The notes below the pieces were generated by a model. It did not search any database and was not told the origin of the DNA. It saw only the letters and a program-made list of their open reading frames with translations. Shown here in pieces: positions 8,968 to 17,151 of a DNA stretch of 39,550 bases; within the stretch, counting starts at the first letter, position 1, and every line of letters begins with the position of its first letter. Position numbers and translations under genes: made by a program. This DNA comes from Polyangiaceae bacterium (GTDB lineage: Bacteria > Myxococcota_A > Polyangia > Polyangiales > Polyangiaceae): assembly GCA_025937895.1 (NCBI GenBank), contig JAICQL010000053.1, positions 1-39,550 on the forward strand, given 5' to 3'.

Positions 8968-9558
8968 GTGTCGAATTCGCCCTGGAACACATCGCGGGCC
9001 CTGCTCGTCAATGGCCCACCCTCTAGCCGCAGCAGCGAGCCGGTCTCGACGGAGCGCGCCGTCTCGCTTCGCCCGTCCGGCATCGACCGCACCATGGACC
9101 TGGAGCGCTACTCGCAGGAGCCGGGCTACGTCGTGGCCACTCTGGGGCGCTGCCTGATCCACATCACGTCCGAGCGCGTCACCACCACCACGGTGAGTCT
9201 GATCCGGCGCGCGGCCGCCGACCTGTCGGAACGGCACAACGCCTTCGGCTACCTGTCTGTGCTGGAGCCCAGCGCGCAGCTGTCGATGGCGCCGGACATC
9301 CGCGAGAGCATAGACGCCTTCGCGAAGCGCTACTCGGAGCGCTTCACCGGCGCCGCCATCGTGTACGAGCTGGCGGGATTCCAGGCCACCGTGGTGCGCA
9401 GCATCGTCACTGCCGTGAACCTGGCCAGCCGCGCGACGCACCCGACGAAGGTGTTCGACGATCTGCGCGCCGGCACCGCGTGGCTCACGCGCCTCACCCC
9501 CGGCGAGCCCACCGCGGCGCGCCTGTTCGAGCTGACGACGCAGCTGCGCAAGGGCTGA
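8968..9558 (+). CDS. Conserved-looking small protein of unknown function
   Basis: 196 residues from a GTG at 8968, with GGGGGG six bases upstream as ribosome site. A shorter form could start at the in-frame ATG of MDLERYSQEPGYV, after a 41-residue Ser/Arg-rich leader. From there the protein looks like a compact alpha/beta domain of about 155 residues with no signal peptide, membrane segment or recognisable catalytic motif. Its pattern (a hydrophobic strand, TTTTVSLIRRAAADLSERHN, then FGYLSVLEPSA) is reminiscent of small STAS-like or DUF-type cytoplasmic proteins that are common in myxobacteria, but I do not recognise a family. It lies between the FAD oxidase and a Ser/Thr kinase gene on the same strand. 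Confidence 0.7.
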   Translation: MSNSPWNTSRALLVNGPPSSRSSEPVSTERAVSLRPSGIDRTMDLERYSQEPGYVVATLGRCLIHITSERVTTTTVSLIRRAAADLSERHNAFGYLSVLEPSAQLSMAPDIRESIDAFAKRYSERFTGAAIVYELAGFQATVVRSIVTAVNLASRATHPTKVFDDLRAGTAWLTRLTPGEPTAARLFELTTQLRKG

Positions 9559-9722
9559 TTCAGTAGCTGCGCGCACAGCTGGCGCGCGCGTCGCACCTGC
9601 AGCACACGGACGGGTGGGGTCAAGTCCCGCCGGCGCGAACCGTTCTGCCCTAGAGCACGACCGCGAGTGCGCTCGGGTACAGGTCTAGCCACCGGCCAGC
9701 GTAGCTCGGCGGGAGCGCGAGC

Positions 9723-9744
9723 GGTCTCTCCGCGAGGGGAGACC
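9723..9744 (+). promoter_or_regulatory. Hairpin with GCGA tetraloop enclosing the kinase ribosome binding site
   Basis: GGTCTCTCC (9723-9731) pairs with GGGGAGACC (9736-9744) through nine base pairs, one of them a U-G wobble, closed by the tetraloop GCGA (9732-9735), which is of the stable GNRA type. The 3' arm contains the only purine-rich ribosome site for the kinase ATG at 9746, so the folded RNA would hide it. This is read directly from the sequence; a regulatory role is inference. Confidence 0.55.
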
Positions 9745-9745
9745 A

Positions 9746-11338
9746 ATGGTCCTGCTGAGGCGCGCTGACACGACGATGGCCAGAGTTACCAACGCCGAGA
9801 TACAGGCCACGCGCGTCACCTCGGAGCCGCTCGCGGAGCTGCCCGCTCCGCCCTCGCGCCGCGCGTACGGCGAAGGCGATCTGATCGACGGCAAGTATCG
9901 CCTGGAGGCCCTGATCGGCACGGGCGGCATGGGCGAGGTGTGGACGGCCCGCAATGACACGCTGGGCGTGCGCCGGGCCGTCAAGCTGATCCGCTCCGAC
10001 TCCGGCAACGCCGAGAGCACGGATCGGCTGTTGCACGAGGCGCAGGCGGCGGCGCGCCTGGCCGACCCGGCCATCGTGCGCGTGTTCGACTTCGGCCGCA
10101 CCCAGAGCGGCGACCCCTACATCGTCATGGAGATGCTGGAGGGCGAAGATCTGATGAGCGTGATCAACCGCCGTGAGCGGTTGAGCCCTGCCAAGGCGGT
10201 ACGCACGCTCTTGCCGGTGATCCGCGCACTGGGCGCGGCGCACGCGCACGGCATCGTCCACCGCGATCTGAAGCCGGAGAATCTGTTCCTGGCGCGCCTG
10301 CCCGACGGGCGGGTGCAGCCCAAGCTGCTCGACTTTGGCATCGCCAAGCTGAAGAACGCTCGCGATCTGCGGCTGACCTCGGCGGGCTCGGTGATGGGCA
10401 GCCCGCTGTACATGGCGCCCGAGCAAGCTCGCGGTGAAGACGTGGACGAGCGCGCCGACATCTGGGCGCTGTGCGTGGTGCTGTACGAGGCCATGACGGG
10501 CCAGCCCCCGTTCCGGGGCGAAGATCGCGCGAGCGTGATGTACGCAGTGGCCACCCTGGAACCGGAGCACCCCAGCCTGCGCGGGGTGCTCGAGCCGGTG
10601 CCCTGGTCGATCATCCAGCGCGGTCTGGAGAAGCGCCGTGACGAGCGCTGGCCGTCGATGGAGGAGCTGGGTCGAGCGCTGGCGCGCTGGCTGCTCGACG
10701 GCGGGGTGAGCGACGACATCACCGGCGCCTCCCTGGAGGCGGGCTGGTTCCGCAGCTCGCGGCGCAGCTTCTTTGCCAGCAGCCTGCCGCCGGAGCGCAG
10801 CCGTCGCTCGCGCGCCAGCGCGCTGCAAAAGCTGTGGCAGCGCAGCGCTCAGCACCTGCGAGCCTGGGCCGAGGCGCTGGCCGCACGCTGCGTGCCGCTG
10901 TGGCGGCGCTATCTGTGCCTGGAGCCGCGCTGGCGCTGGGCCGTGCACGCGGCGCTCGCGGGGGCGTTGCTGCTGCTCGGCATGCTGGTGTTCGGCGGCG
11001 AGGCCCCGCCCCCTGCGGCGCCGACAGCCGCACTGGCTCCGGCAGCCGAGCCTGCGGCAGCTCCGCCCGAGCCAGCTCCGCCGGCTCCCGCCCCCGCCGT
11101 CGTGGAGCCCCCCGCGGCAGCCCAGCCCGAGCCGGAGGCGGCGCCCGCAGCGAGCGCAGCAGACTCGACCCCGAGCGCCGCGCCGCCGGCGAGCGCGCCA
11201 CCCTCTGCGCCGCGGGCCAGCAGCAAGAGCAAGCCCCGGCGCTCCGCGACCCGCAAGGCCGCCCGTGATGGCAGCAAGCCCGCGCGCGAATCCACCACCC
11301 GCGCCCGCCGCGCCAAGCTCATCGATCCTTACCAATGA
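9746..11338 (+). CDS. Membrane-anchored Hanks-type Ser/Thr protein kinase
   Basis: 530 residues. The kinase domain spans about 50-330: glycine loop GTGGMGEVW (from 58), catalytic lysine K80 (AVKLIR), HRDLKPEN with D174, DFG with D196, and MAPEQARGED. One transmembrane helix lies near 398-416 (ALAGALLLLGMLVFGG). It is followed by a roughly 110-residue Ala/Pro-rich, then Lys/Arg-rich, tail with no folded domain, which would be outside the cytoplasm if the kinase faces inward. The ATG at 9746 follows GAGGGGA directly, but that site is inside a hairpin (9723-9744). The stop overlaps the start of the TPR/PEGA gene by four bases (ATGA), so kinase and exported protein are probably made together; whether one acts on the other is unknown. 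Confidence 0.93.
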   Translation: MVLLRRADTTMARVTNAEIQATRVTSEPLAELPAPPSRRAYGEGDLIDGKYRLEALIGTGGMGEVWTARNDTLGVRRAVKLIRSDSGNAESTDRLLHEAQAAARLADPAIVRVFDFGRTQSGDPYIVMEMLEGEDLMSVINRRERLSPAKAVRTLLPVIRALGAAHAHGIVHRDLKPENLFLARLPDGRVQPKLLDFGIAKLKNARDLRLTSAGSVMGSPLYMAPEQARGEDVDERADIWALCVVLYEAMTGQPPFRGEDRASVMYAVATLEPEHPSLRGVLEPVPWSIIQRGLEKRRDERWPSMEELGRALARWLLDGGVSDDITGASLEAGWFRSSRRSFFASSLPPERSRRSRASALQKLWQRSAQHLRAWAEALAARCVPLWRRYLCLEPRWRWAVHAALAGALLLLGMLVFGGEAPPPAAPTAALAPAAEPAAAPPEPAPPAPAPAVVEPPAAAQPEPEAAPAASAADSTPSAAPPASAPPSAPRASSKSKPRRSATRKAARDGSKPARESTTRARRAKLIDPYQ

Positions 11339-12420
11339 GGCGAGCCGCTGCGAGCCTCGGGCTGTGTCTCACCGGCGTGCTGTCGAGCGCAGCGCCGAGC
11401 CACGCCAAGGAAGTGATCAACAAGACCGTCCGCGCCGAGGCGCCCGTGCGGGCCCCCGCGCCCAGCAGCGAGCCGGCGCCCAGGGCGGCAACGCCGGAGC
11501 CGGAGCCCCCGCCGCCAGCCCCGCCTGCAGCGGAGCCGGAGCCGCCGCCCGCAGATCTGACGGAGCAAGCCCGGCAGCTGTATCTGCAGGGGGCCGAGGC
11601 CTTTGCGGCGCAGCGCAACGCCGCCGCCATCCGCTACTTCCGTCAGGCCGAGAAGCTCGTGCCCAGCGCCAAGCTCACCTACAACATCGCGCTGGCCTAC
11701 GACGAGATGGGCGACAGCGGGCGCGCGCTGAGCGAGTACCGGACATTCCTGGTGCGCGAGCCGCACTCGCCCCATCGCGAGCAGGCGCTGGCGCGCGTCG
11801 TGGCGCTGGAGCAAGCGCTGGCCGCACAGGGCGTGCAGCAGCTCTCGGTCACGAGTGAGCCGCCCGGCGCCACCTTGCTCGTGGATGGCGAGCTGCAGGG
11901 CGTCACGCCCTGGGCGGGGGAGCTAGCCCCCGGAGTCCATCGCGTGCGGCTGGAGCGCAGCGGCCACCAGCCGCGCGAGGCCGAGGTGGCGCTCGCCGCC
12001 GAGCACGCTGCGGACCTGCACCTGTCGCTGCCGGTCGCGCCCGTGCCAGCGGTGGAACACGACAGCACATGGACGCGCGTGCAGCCGCTGACGTGGGGCA
12101 TGCTGGGTGTGGGGGTGGGCGCGCTCGCCGGCGGCATCGCCTTCGAGCTGTCGCGCAAGAGCTCCAGCGACCGTGCCGGCAGCGCCAGCACGGCCGAGGC
12201 GCGAGCGCGTGCGGAGGGCGCCGCCGACAGCAAGCAAATGGCTTCGCTGCTGCTCTTGGGCGCGGGCGGCGCGTTTCTGATCGGGGGCAATGTGCTGCTG
12301 GTGTTGGACGTCACCCGGGCACATCCTGGCGAGCCTGCGGCGCGTGCAAGCTCCGAGCCCCTGCTCTCTCTGCCCTGCTCGCCCGGCTTCTGCGGTGTAG
12401 CGGCGCAGGGCACGTTCTGA
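11335..12420 (+). CDS. Exported TPR/PEGA protein with C-terminal membrane segments
   Basis: 361 residues. A signal peptide (1-24, ending PSHA-KE) precedes a Pro/Glu-rich linker (about 35-75). Two or three TPR-like helix pairs follow (about 75-165; LYLQGAEAFAAQRNAAAIRYFRQAEKL is cut short here as LYLQGAEAFAAQRNAAAIRY), then a PEGA domain at about 170-235 (SVTSEPPGATLLVDGELQG, then GVHRVRLERSGHQPREAEV). Two hydrophobic helices lie near 254-275 and 300-325. It is coupled to the kinase at 9746-11338 through an ATGA overlap. This TPR-PEGA-membrane layout is common in myxobacteria, usually beside Ser/Thr kinases, and suggests an envelope-localised sensor or scaffold; no enzyme activity is visible. 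Confidence 0.88.
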   Translation: MRRAAASLGLCLTGVLSSAAPSHAKEVINKTVRAEAPVRAPAPSSEPAPRAATPEPEPPPPAPPAAEPEPPPADLTEQARQLYLQGAEAFAAQRNAAAIRYFRQAEKLVPSAKLTYNIALAYDEMGDSGRALSEYRTFLVREPHSPHREQALARVVALEQALAAQGVQQLSVTSEPPGATLLVDGELQGVTPWAGELAPGVHRVRLERSGHQPREAEVALAAEHAADLHLSLPVAPVPAVEHDSTWTRVQPLTWGMLGVGVGALAGGIAFELSRKSSSDRAGSASTAEARARAEGAADSKQMASLLLLGAGGAFLIGGNVLLVLDVTRAHPGEPAARASSEPLLSLPCSPGFCGVAAQGTF

Positions 12421-12428
12421 GCAGAAGT

Positions 12429-12475
12429 GCCTCTTCGCCGCACGTGACACGTGCTGCTGGCTGGTCGAAAGAGGC
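12429..12475. terminator. Nested inverted repeats after the TPR/PEGA gene
   Basis: The outer arms GCCTCTT (12429-12435) and AAGAGGC (12469-12475) enclose a perfect 15-base palindrome, GCACGTG-A-CACGTGC (12440-12454). It begins eight bases after the stop codon at 12420. There is no T-tract, so a factor-dependent terminator, a 3' stabilising structure, or a protein binding site (CACGTG core) are all possible. Confidence 0.4.
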
Positions 12476-12550
12476 TGGATACATCGCTGCAAGAGAAACT
12501 CGTGGCCGGCACCGGCCGTAGCGCTCAGATAGAGCCAAGGAGCTGGCCAT

Positions 12551-13975
12551 TTGAAGCGCGACCCGAGCAGACGTCGATGTAGCTGGCGACCTTTCATCAC
12601 GGGTCTCTTGCTCCTCATCCCCGCGTGTAGCGACCAGGATGACACGGTTCAGCCATCCAACCCCGATCTCGAAGTAAACGGTGAGCTGCACGCGGGCTCC
12701 ACGACCGTGTTGCCCAACACACCGGTGGGTCGCCAGCTCGCCTGGGTCATCGAAGCCGTCAACGGTGAGGTATCTCGCCTCGGTCACGGTGAGCTCGACG
12801 CGCACTTCGATCCAAACTTTCTGAGGGTGCGGGGCCACGACCAGGTGCTCGAGCAGCTCGCCAGCACCGCGCGGGACGACGCGCCGCTCACGTTTCGCGA
12901 GGTCAGCCCCGACACCAGCCCAGAGAGCGCGCTGGCGCTCGTGGACGGCGCGCGCACGCAGCTGACCATCGGCATGAACGTCGGCGCCGACCACGGCAAG
13001 ATCACCGGGCTGGAGTTTCGCCCGCTCGTGCCGCCGCCCGAGCCCGAGCCGCTCGACAGCTGGCAAGCCGTGACGGCAGCCTTGCAAGGGATCACCCCGG
13101 GCGCGCAGCTGCTGGTGGCGGAGGTCACGGGCGAGACCTGCCAGCCCCTGCACGAGCACGCGGCCGAGCAGGCGCTGGCGCTGAGCTCCACGGCGTCGCT
13201 GTATGTGGTGGCGGAGCTCGCGCGCCAGGTGGAAGCAGGGACGCTGGCGTGGAGCTCGCCGGTGACGGTGCAGTCACAGCTGAAGAGCTTGCCGCCGGGT
13301 GAGCTGGAGACACTGCCGGCGGGCACCGAGCTCGAGCTGTGGGCGGTGGCCGACAAGATGCTCGCGCAGAGCGACAACTCCGCTGCCGATCACCTGATCA
13401 CCCTGCTCGGCCGCGAGAACGTCGAGGGCGTCTTGCCGGCGGCGGGCCACGCCGCGCCGCAGCTCAACGTGCCCTTCCTCACCACGCGCGAGCTGTTCTT
13501 GTTCCGGCTCGAGCTGAGCGAGCCGGAGCTCGACGCTTACCTGGACATGGCGGTGCCGCAGCGGCGCGCGTTCCTCGCCGGGCTGTCGGAGCGCATGCCG
13601 CTGCTGGAGAGCGCACGCGACTGGTTCATGCCTCGCCGCATCCAGGAGCTGGAGTGGTTCGCGAGCGCGCAGGATCTGTGCCGCCTGATGGCGCACCTGC
13701 GCACCCGCAGCGAGGCGCCGGGCATGGGGCGGCTGGCGGACGTGTTGTCGCAAGATCCGGGCTTGCCGCTCGACCCCGCAGAGTTTCCGTTCGTTTCGTT
13801 CAAGGGTGGCTCGGAGCCCGGCGTGCTCAACTTGACCTGGCTGGTGGAGCGCGCGGACGGCAAGCGCCTGTTCGTGACCATCGGTCTGAACAATCCCGCG
13901 TCACCCATCCTGAACGTCGCTGGCGTCTTTCGCGCCGCGAGCGCCATCTTCGAGCTGCTGCGCAACCATCCCTGA
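12551..13975 (+). CDS. Lipoprotein with beta-lactamase-fold serine hydrolase domain, SxxK lysine missing
   Basis: 474 residues from a TTG at 12551, supported by AAGGAG eight bases upstream. A type II signal peptide ends at the lipobox LIPAC (C26). Residues 40-165 form a small alpha/beta domain like the N-terminal NTF2/SnoaL-type domain of ORF12-type proteins (clavulanic acid clusters). The rest resembles a class A beta-lactamase/transpeptidase fold: SDN at S274-N276 (LAQSDNSAADHLI) and the KTG equivalent KGGS at 418-421. At the place of SxxK the sequence is S213-T-A-S216 followed by LYVVAELA, so the general-base lysine appears replaced by serine. The protein may be inactive or use altered chemistry. 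It is likely anchored to a membrane, facing the periplasm. Confidence 0.82.
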   Translation: MKRDPSRRRCSWRPFITGLLLLIPACSDQDDTVQPSNPDLEVNGELHAGSTTVLPNTPVGRQLAWVIEAVNGEVSRLGHGELDAHFDPNFLRVRGHDQVLEQLASTARDDAPLTFREVSPDTSPESALALVDGARTQLTIGMNVGADHGKITGLEFRPLVPPPEPEPLDSWQAVTAALQGITPGAQLLVAEVTGETCQPLHEHAAEQALALSSTASLYVVAELARQVEAGTLAWSSPVTVQSQLKSLPPGELETLPAGTELELWAVADKMLAQSDNSAADHLITLLGRENVEGVLPAAGHAAPQLNVPFLTTRELFLFRLELSEPELDAYLDMAVPQRRAFLAGLSERMPLLESARDWFMPRRIQELEWFASAQDLCRLMAHLRTRSEAPGMGRLADVLSQDPGLPLDPAEFPFVSFKGGSEPGVLNLTWLVERADGKRLFVTIGLNNPASPILNVAGVFRAASAIFELLRNHP

Positions 13976-14043
13976 GCAGGCAGCACCGTCGCTTGACAGC
14001 TCCAGCGCTGCGTTGTCTGCTCGCAGCACGGGGCAACGTTTGG

Positions 14044-14060
14044 CGTCGGGCTGCCCGACG
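14044..14060. promoter_or_regulatory. Perfect palindrome/hairpin in the aldo/keto reductase leader
   Basis: CGTCGGG-CTG-CCCGACG is a seven-base-pair perfect inverted repeat with a three-base centre, ending 14 bases before the start codon at 14075 and four bases before the GAGGA ribosome site. A TTGACA hexamer at 13993-13998 could be the -35 element of the promoter, with no convincing -10. The palindrome could be an operator or a leader hairpin. Confidence 0.4.
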
Positions 14061-14074
14061 AGTGAGGAATTGGG

Positions 14075-15064
14075 ATGGAGCATCGCAGGCTGGGAAAGAA
14101 CGGCGTTTGGGTCAGTCCGCTGTGTCTGGGGACGATGAACTTCGGCTGGCACACCAGCGAGAAGGACAGCCACGCGCTGATGGATCAGGCGCTGGACCTG
14201 GGCATCAACTTCATCGACACGGCCGACGTGTACGGCTGGTCGCTGGCGCGCGGCGCCACTGAAGAGATCATCGGGCGCTGGCTCGCGCAGGGCGGGCGGC
14301 GGGATTCGGTGGTGCTGGCCACCAAGGTGTACAACCTGATGACCCGCCCCGGCAGCAAGCCGGAGCCCAATCGGGACAAGCGCTGCCTGTCGGCGCTCAA
14401 GATCATCCGTCACTGCGAGGACAGCCTGCGGCGGCTGCAGACGGACGTGATCGACATCTACCAGATGCACCACGTGGATCGCGACTGCCCCTGGGAGGAG
14501 ATCTGGCAGGCGATGGATACCCTGCGCACGCAGGGCAAGATCATCTACGTGGCCTCCAGCAACTTCGCCGGCTGGGACATCGCGCAGGCCAACGAGATCG
14601 CCAAGCAGCGCTTCCTGCTGCCGCTGGTCAGCGAGCAGAGCATCTATCACCTCGATAATCGCATGGTGGAGCTGGAGGTGATCCCGGCGTGCCGCAGCTA
14701 CGGCATGGGCCTCATCCCCTGGAGCCCGCTCGGCGGCGGCCTGCTCGGCGGCGCGCTGAAGAAGCGCGCGGAGGGCCGGCGGGCGAGTGAAGAGTTCGAG
14801 AAGAACGTGGACAAGAAGCGCGAGAAGCTCGCCGCGTTCGAGGGGCTGTGCGCGGAGCTGGGGGAAGAGCCTGCCAACGTGGCGCTGGCCTGGCTGCTGC
14901 ACAACCCGGTGGTGACGGCGCCCATCATCGGGCCGCGCACCGCCGAGCAGCTCTCGGGCGCGCTGCGCGCCACGGAGCTGAAGCTGGACGAAGCCACCTT
15001 GCAGCGTCTGGACGCCATCTTCCCGGGCCCCGGCGGCGAGGCGCCCAAGGCGTACGCCTGGTGA
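14075..15064 (+). CDS. Aldo/keto reductase (AKR superfamily)
   Basis: 329 residues. The N terminus MEHRRLGKNGVWVSPLCLG is typical of the family. The catalytic tetrad can be read as D48 and Y53 (DTADVYG), K84 (ATKVYN) and H132 (DIYQMHHVD). The C-terminal NADPH-site region contains APIIGPRTAEQL. It should reduce aldehydes or ketones with NADPH in the cytoplasm; the closest well-known group is the YhdN/IolS-type oxidoreductases, and the natural substrate is unknown. GAGGA at 14064-14068 is the ribosome site. It stands alone: 99 bases separate it from the lipoprotein gene before it, and the following gene is convergent. Confidence 0.92.
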   Translation: MEHRRLGKNGVWVSPLCLGTMNFGWHTSEKDSHALMDQALDLGINFIDTADVYGWSLARGATEEIIGRWLAQGGRRDSVVLATKVYNLMTRPGSKPEPNRDKRCLSALKIIRHCEDSLRRLQTDVIDIYQMHHVDRDCPWEEIWQAMDTLRTQGKIIYVASSNFAGWDIAQANEIAKQRFLLPLVSEQSIYHLDNRMVELEVIPACRSYGMGLIPWSPLGGGLLGGALKKRAEGRRASEEFEKNVDKKREKLAAFEGLCAELGEEPANVALAWLLHNPVVTAPIIGPRTAEQLSGALRATELKLDEATLQRLDAIFPGPGGEAPKAYAW

Positions 15065-15075
15065 ACGCAGGCCGC

Positions 15076-15128
15076 GCGCCTGCTCGTGAGCGGAGGCTGG
15101 CTGCCCCTGCCTCGCAGCGAGCGGGCGC
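15076..15128. terminator. Candidate bidirectional terminator hairpin between convergent genes
   Basis: GCGCCTGCTCG (15076-15086) pairs with CGAGCGGGCGC (15118-15128) over eleven positions with one G-T wobble and a 31-base loop. It fills the gap between the aldo/keto reductase stop (15064) and the stop of the convergent lipoprotein gene (15151). No T-tract on either side, so termination is only a suggestion. Confidence 0.35.
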
Positions 15129-15150
15129 AGCTGCAGCCCCACTGCCTACC

Positions 15151-17151
15151 TCAGCGCACGATCACGGGCGGGCGCGGCGGGATGATGAACTCGTCAAAGG
15201 CGGGGGTCAGGTTGCTGGTCTGCACCGGCACCACCTGCGGGTAGTCAGCGCCGGGATTGACGATCTCGAACGACTGATTCCAGAGGTACATCGCCGGATA
15301 CGTCAGCAAGGTGCCGTCGGTGTCCTCCACCACGGTGGCCATGTACAGCTGCGAGGCAGGGCCCTGGCCGAGCCGGAAGGGGGACTGGCGCGCCGACGAG
15401 AACAGCACGAAGTAGTAGCGCTTGCCGGCGTTGGGCGTGCCCTCTGGCCCCACCCGCACCGTCGGCGACCACTTGGGCCAGCTGTTGAGCACGCCGGGGC
15501 TGCGCTCGTTGGTGCACGCCGCTGGATCATTGGCGGCCAGGCGCGTGGCAGTGCCACCGGCGGCGGGGATGACGTAGATCTCGCCGCGGTCGTGATAGTA
15601 GTACTTGCGGCCCTGGCGATCTTCCACGCGGGTGAAGGCGATGAAGCGATCGTCCGCGGAGTAGTCCGGATAGTACTCACCGACCCCCGGCAAGCTGGCG
15701 CCGGGCAGCGGCGTGGCCGTGCCGCCCGCGCCCGCGTTGTACGGCACCGTGTAGATGTCGGCGACGTTCGCGTTGTCGCCGATGCGCCCGTCCGAGGTGC
15801 CGTCCGTGGAGGTGTAGGCGATGGTCTGCCCGTCGTGGCTCCAGTCAGGGGTCACGGCGCCGCCCGGGTCACCATCGCGCGCGATCACGCCCCAGCCCGT
15901 GCCCTTGGCCGCCAGCATGGCAGTGCCCACCGCTCGCTCGTATTGATCGCCCTCGAGCGGCGGCACGGTGCCCTGCGCGGCCAGATCGATCCAGAGCAGA
16001 CCGTCACCCGCGGTCTGGCGCTGGCCGAAGCCCATGTCCTGGTGCGGCGTGTTCGAGGGCGTGAAGTCCGCATTCATCGCCGGGCGGCGCGTCGCCGAGG
16101 TGATCAGGGTGCGCTTACCCGTGGCCCAGTCCCCGCGTGACGTGGTGGACACGCCCAGCCAGGGCATCTGCAGCAGAAATGCGCCGAAGGGGCTCACGTC
16201 CGCGGGGCGCCCGCCCTGCCCTCCGGTGATGTCGGTGACGGCGAGGTTCCACGGCCAGTGATCGCCGGTGATGACGGCCTTGCCATCGCCCGTGGAGGTG
16301 TGACAGCCCACGCAGCGCGCCTGGCCCACGGGAGCGCCGAACTCCTGCCGCTTGATGCGGCCGTTATCGCCCAGCATCGTCTCCTGCACGTCGCCGGGGC
16401 GCAGCGCGGTGACCACCGCCTCTTCCCCCACGCCGAAGGCCATGAGCCGCGTGGTCTCCAGCCCGGGTTGCTCCGTGGTGGCGGCCCAGTACACCATGCT
16501 GCCGCCCGCCGGCACCGGCGCGATGCGGAACTTGACCTGCGACTGGCTGGGCGCCGCGTTGCCGCTGCTGGTCTTGACGGTGACGGTGACGTCCTCTTCG
16601 AAGACGTTCTTGCTCAGGCCGCCCCAGTGCTCGGGCGACATGGTCCACGTGCTCTTGGTGGTGTAGACGACCAGCGGATTGACCTCGCGCGGGGTGCTGA
16701 TCGTGATCTGGTGCACGCTACCCTGCCCCGTGAAGCGCACGCGCGGGCGCAGCATGTTGGCTGGGATCAACATGCCGTCCGCGGGCTCGATGATGCACGG
16801 CGGAGTGCCGCTGGCGGCCTGACTGAACACGGCTTGCACGTCGGGCCCGAGCCCATCTTCAAACACCGGCTCGGCAGGAAAATCCGTGCACTGCTCGCAG
16901 GTCGGCACGCCCGTGACGTCGCCCGTGGGGGGCGTGGCCACGTCGCCGAAATCCGGGCCATTGCCGGGGGTCAGGTTGCCGCCACCGAGATCCAGATCGC
17001 GGGCATCGTTGCCCGCCTCGGGCGACACGGGCCGCTGCCCCACCACCACCCCATCGCCGCCGCCCGTGCCGCCCGCGGAGCAGCTGGCGAGCACGGCCGA
17101 AGCCCAGCCCGCCGCCAGAAGTCCCAGTCGCGCTCGTGACGATCGAATCAT
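15151..17151 (-). CDS. Lipoprotein with c-type haem motif and PD40 (TolB-like) propeller repeats
   Basis: 666 residues from the ATG at 17151, chosen because it starts a clear type II signal peptide with lipobox LASC (C24), preceded by GAGAG. The open frame upstream of it has no such signal. A Gly-rich linker (25-85) with CEQC leads to beta-rich sequence. A single haem-binding motif C280-V-G-C-H284 (ARCVGCHTSTGDGKAV) is seen, then PD40/WD40-like blades such as PDWSHDGQTIAYTSTD, YPDYSADDRFIAFTRVED and SWPKWSPTV in the C-terminal 250 residues. It probably sits on the outer membrane or in the periplasm, and may be an electron-transfer or sensor protein. Mixed cytochrome/propeller lipoproteins of this kind are seen in Myxococcota without known function. 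Confidence 0.85.
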   Translation of the reverse strand: MIRSSRARLGLLAAGWASAVLASCSAGGTGGGDGVVVGQRPVSPEAGNDARDLDLGGGNLTPGNGPDFGDVATPPTGDVTGVPTCEQCTDFPAEPVFEDGLGPDVQAVFSQAASGTPPCIIEPADGMLIPANMLRPRVRFTGQGSVHQITISTPREVNPLVVYTTKSTWTMSPEHWGGLSKNVFEEDVTVTVKTSSGNAAPSQSQVKFRIAPVPAGGSMVYWAATTEQPGLETTRLMAFGVGEEAVVTALRPGDVQETMLGDNGRIKRQEFGAPVGQARCVGCHTSTGDGKAVITGDHWPWNLAVTDITGGQGGRPADVSPFGAFLLQMPWLGVSTTSRGDWATGKRTLITSATRRPAMNADFTPSNTPHQDMGFGQRQTAGDGLLWIDLAAQGTVPPLEGDQYERAVGTAMLAAKGTGWGVIARDGDPGGAVTPDWSHDGQTIAYTSTDGTSDGRIGDNANVADIYTVPYNAGAGGTATPLPGASLPGVGEYYPDYSADDRFIAFTRVEDRQGRKYYYHDRGEIYVIPAAGGTATRLAANDPAACTNERSPGVLNSWPKWSPTVRVGPEGTPNAGKRYYFVLFSSARQSPFRLGQGPASQLYMATVVEDTDGTLLTYPAMYLWNQSFEIVNPGADYPQVVPVQTSNLTPAFDEFIIPPRPPVIVR

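Noticed and set aside
9650..11335. 561-codon minus-strand open frame opposite the first kinase
   Set aside because: Low-complexity Arg/Gly/His-rich product and no start signals; the plus-strand frame has full kinase motifs and a coupled partner.
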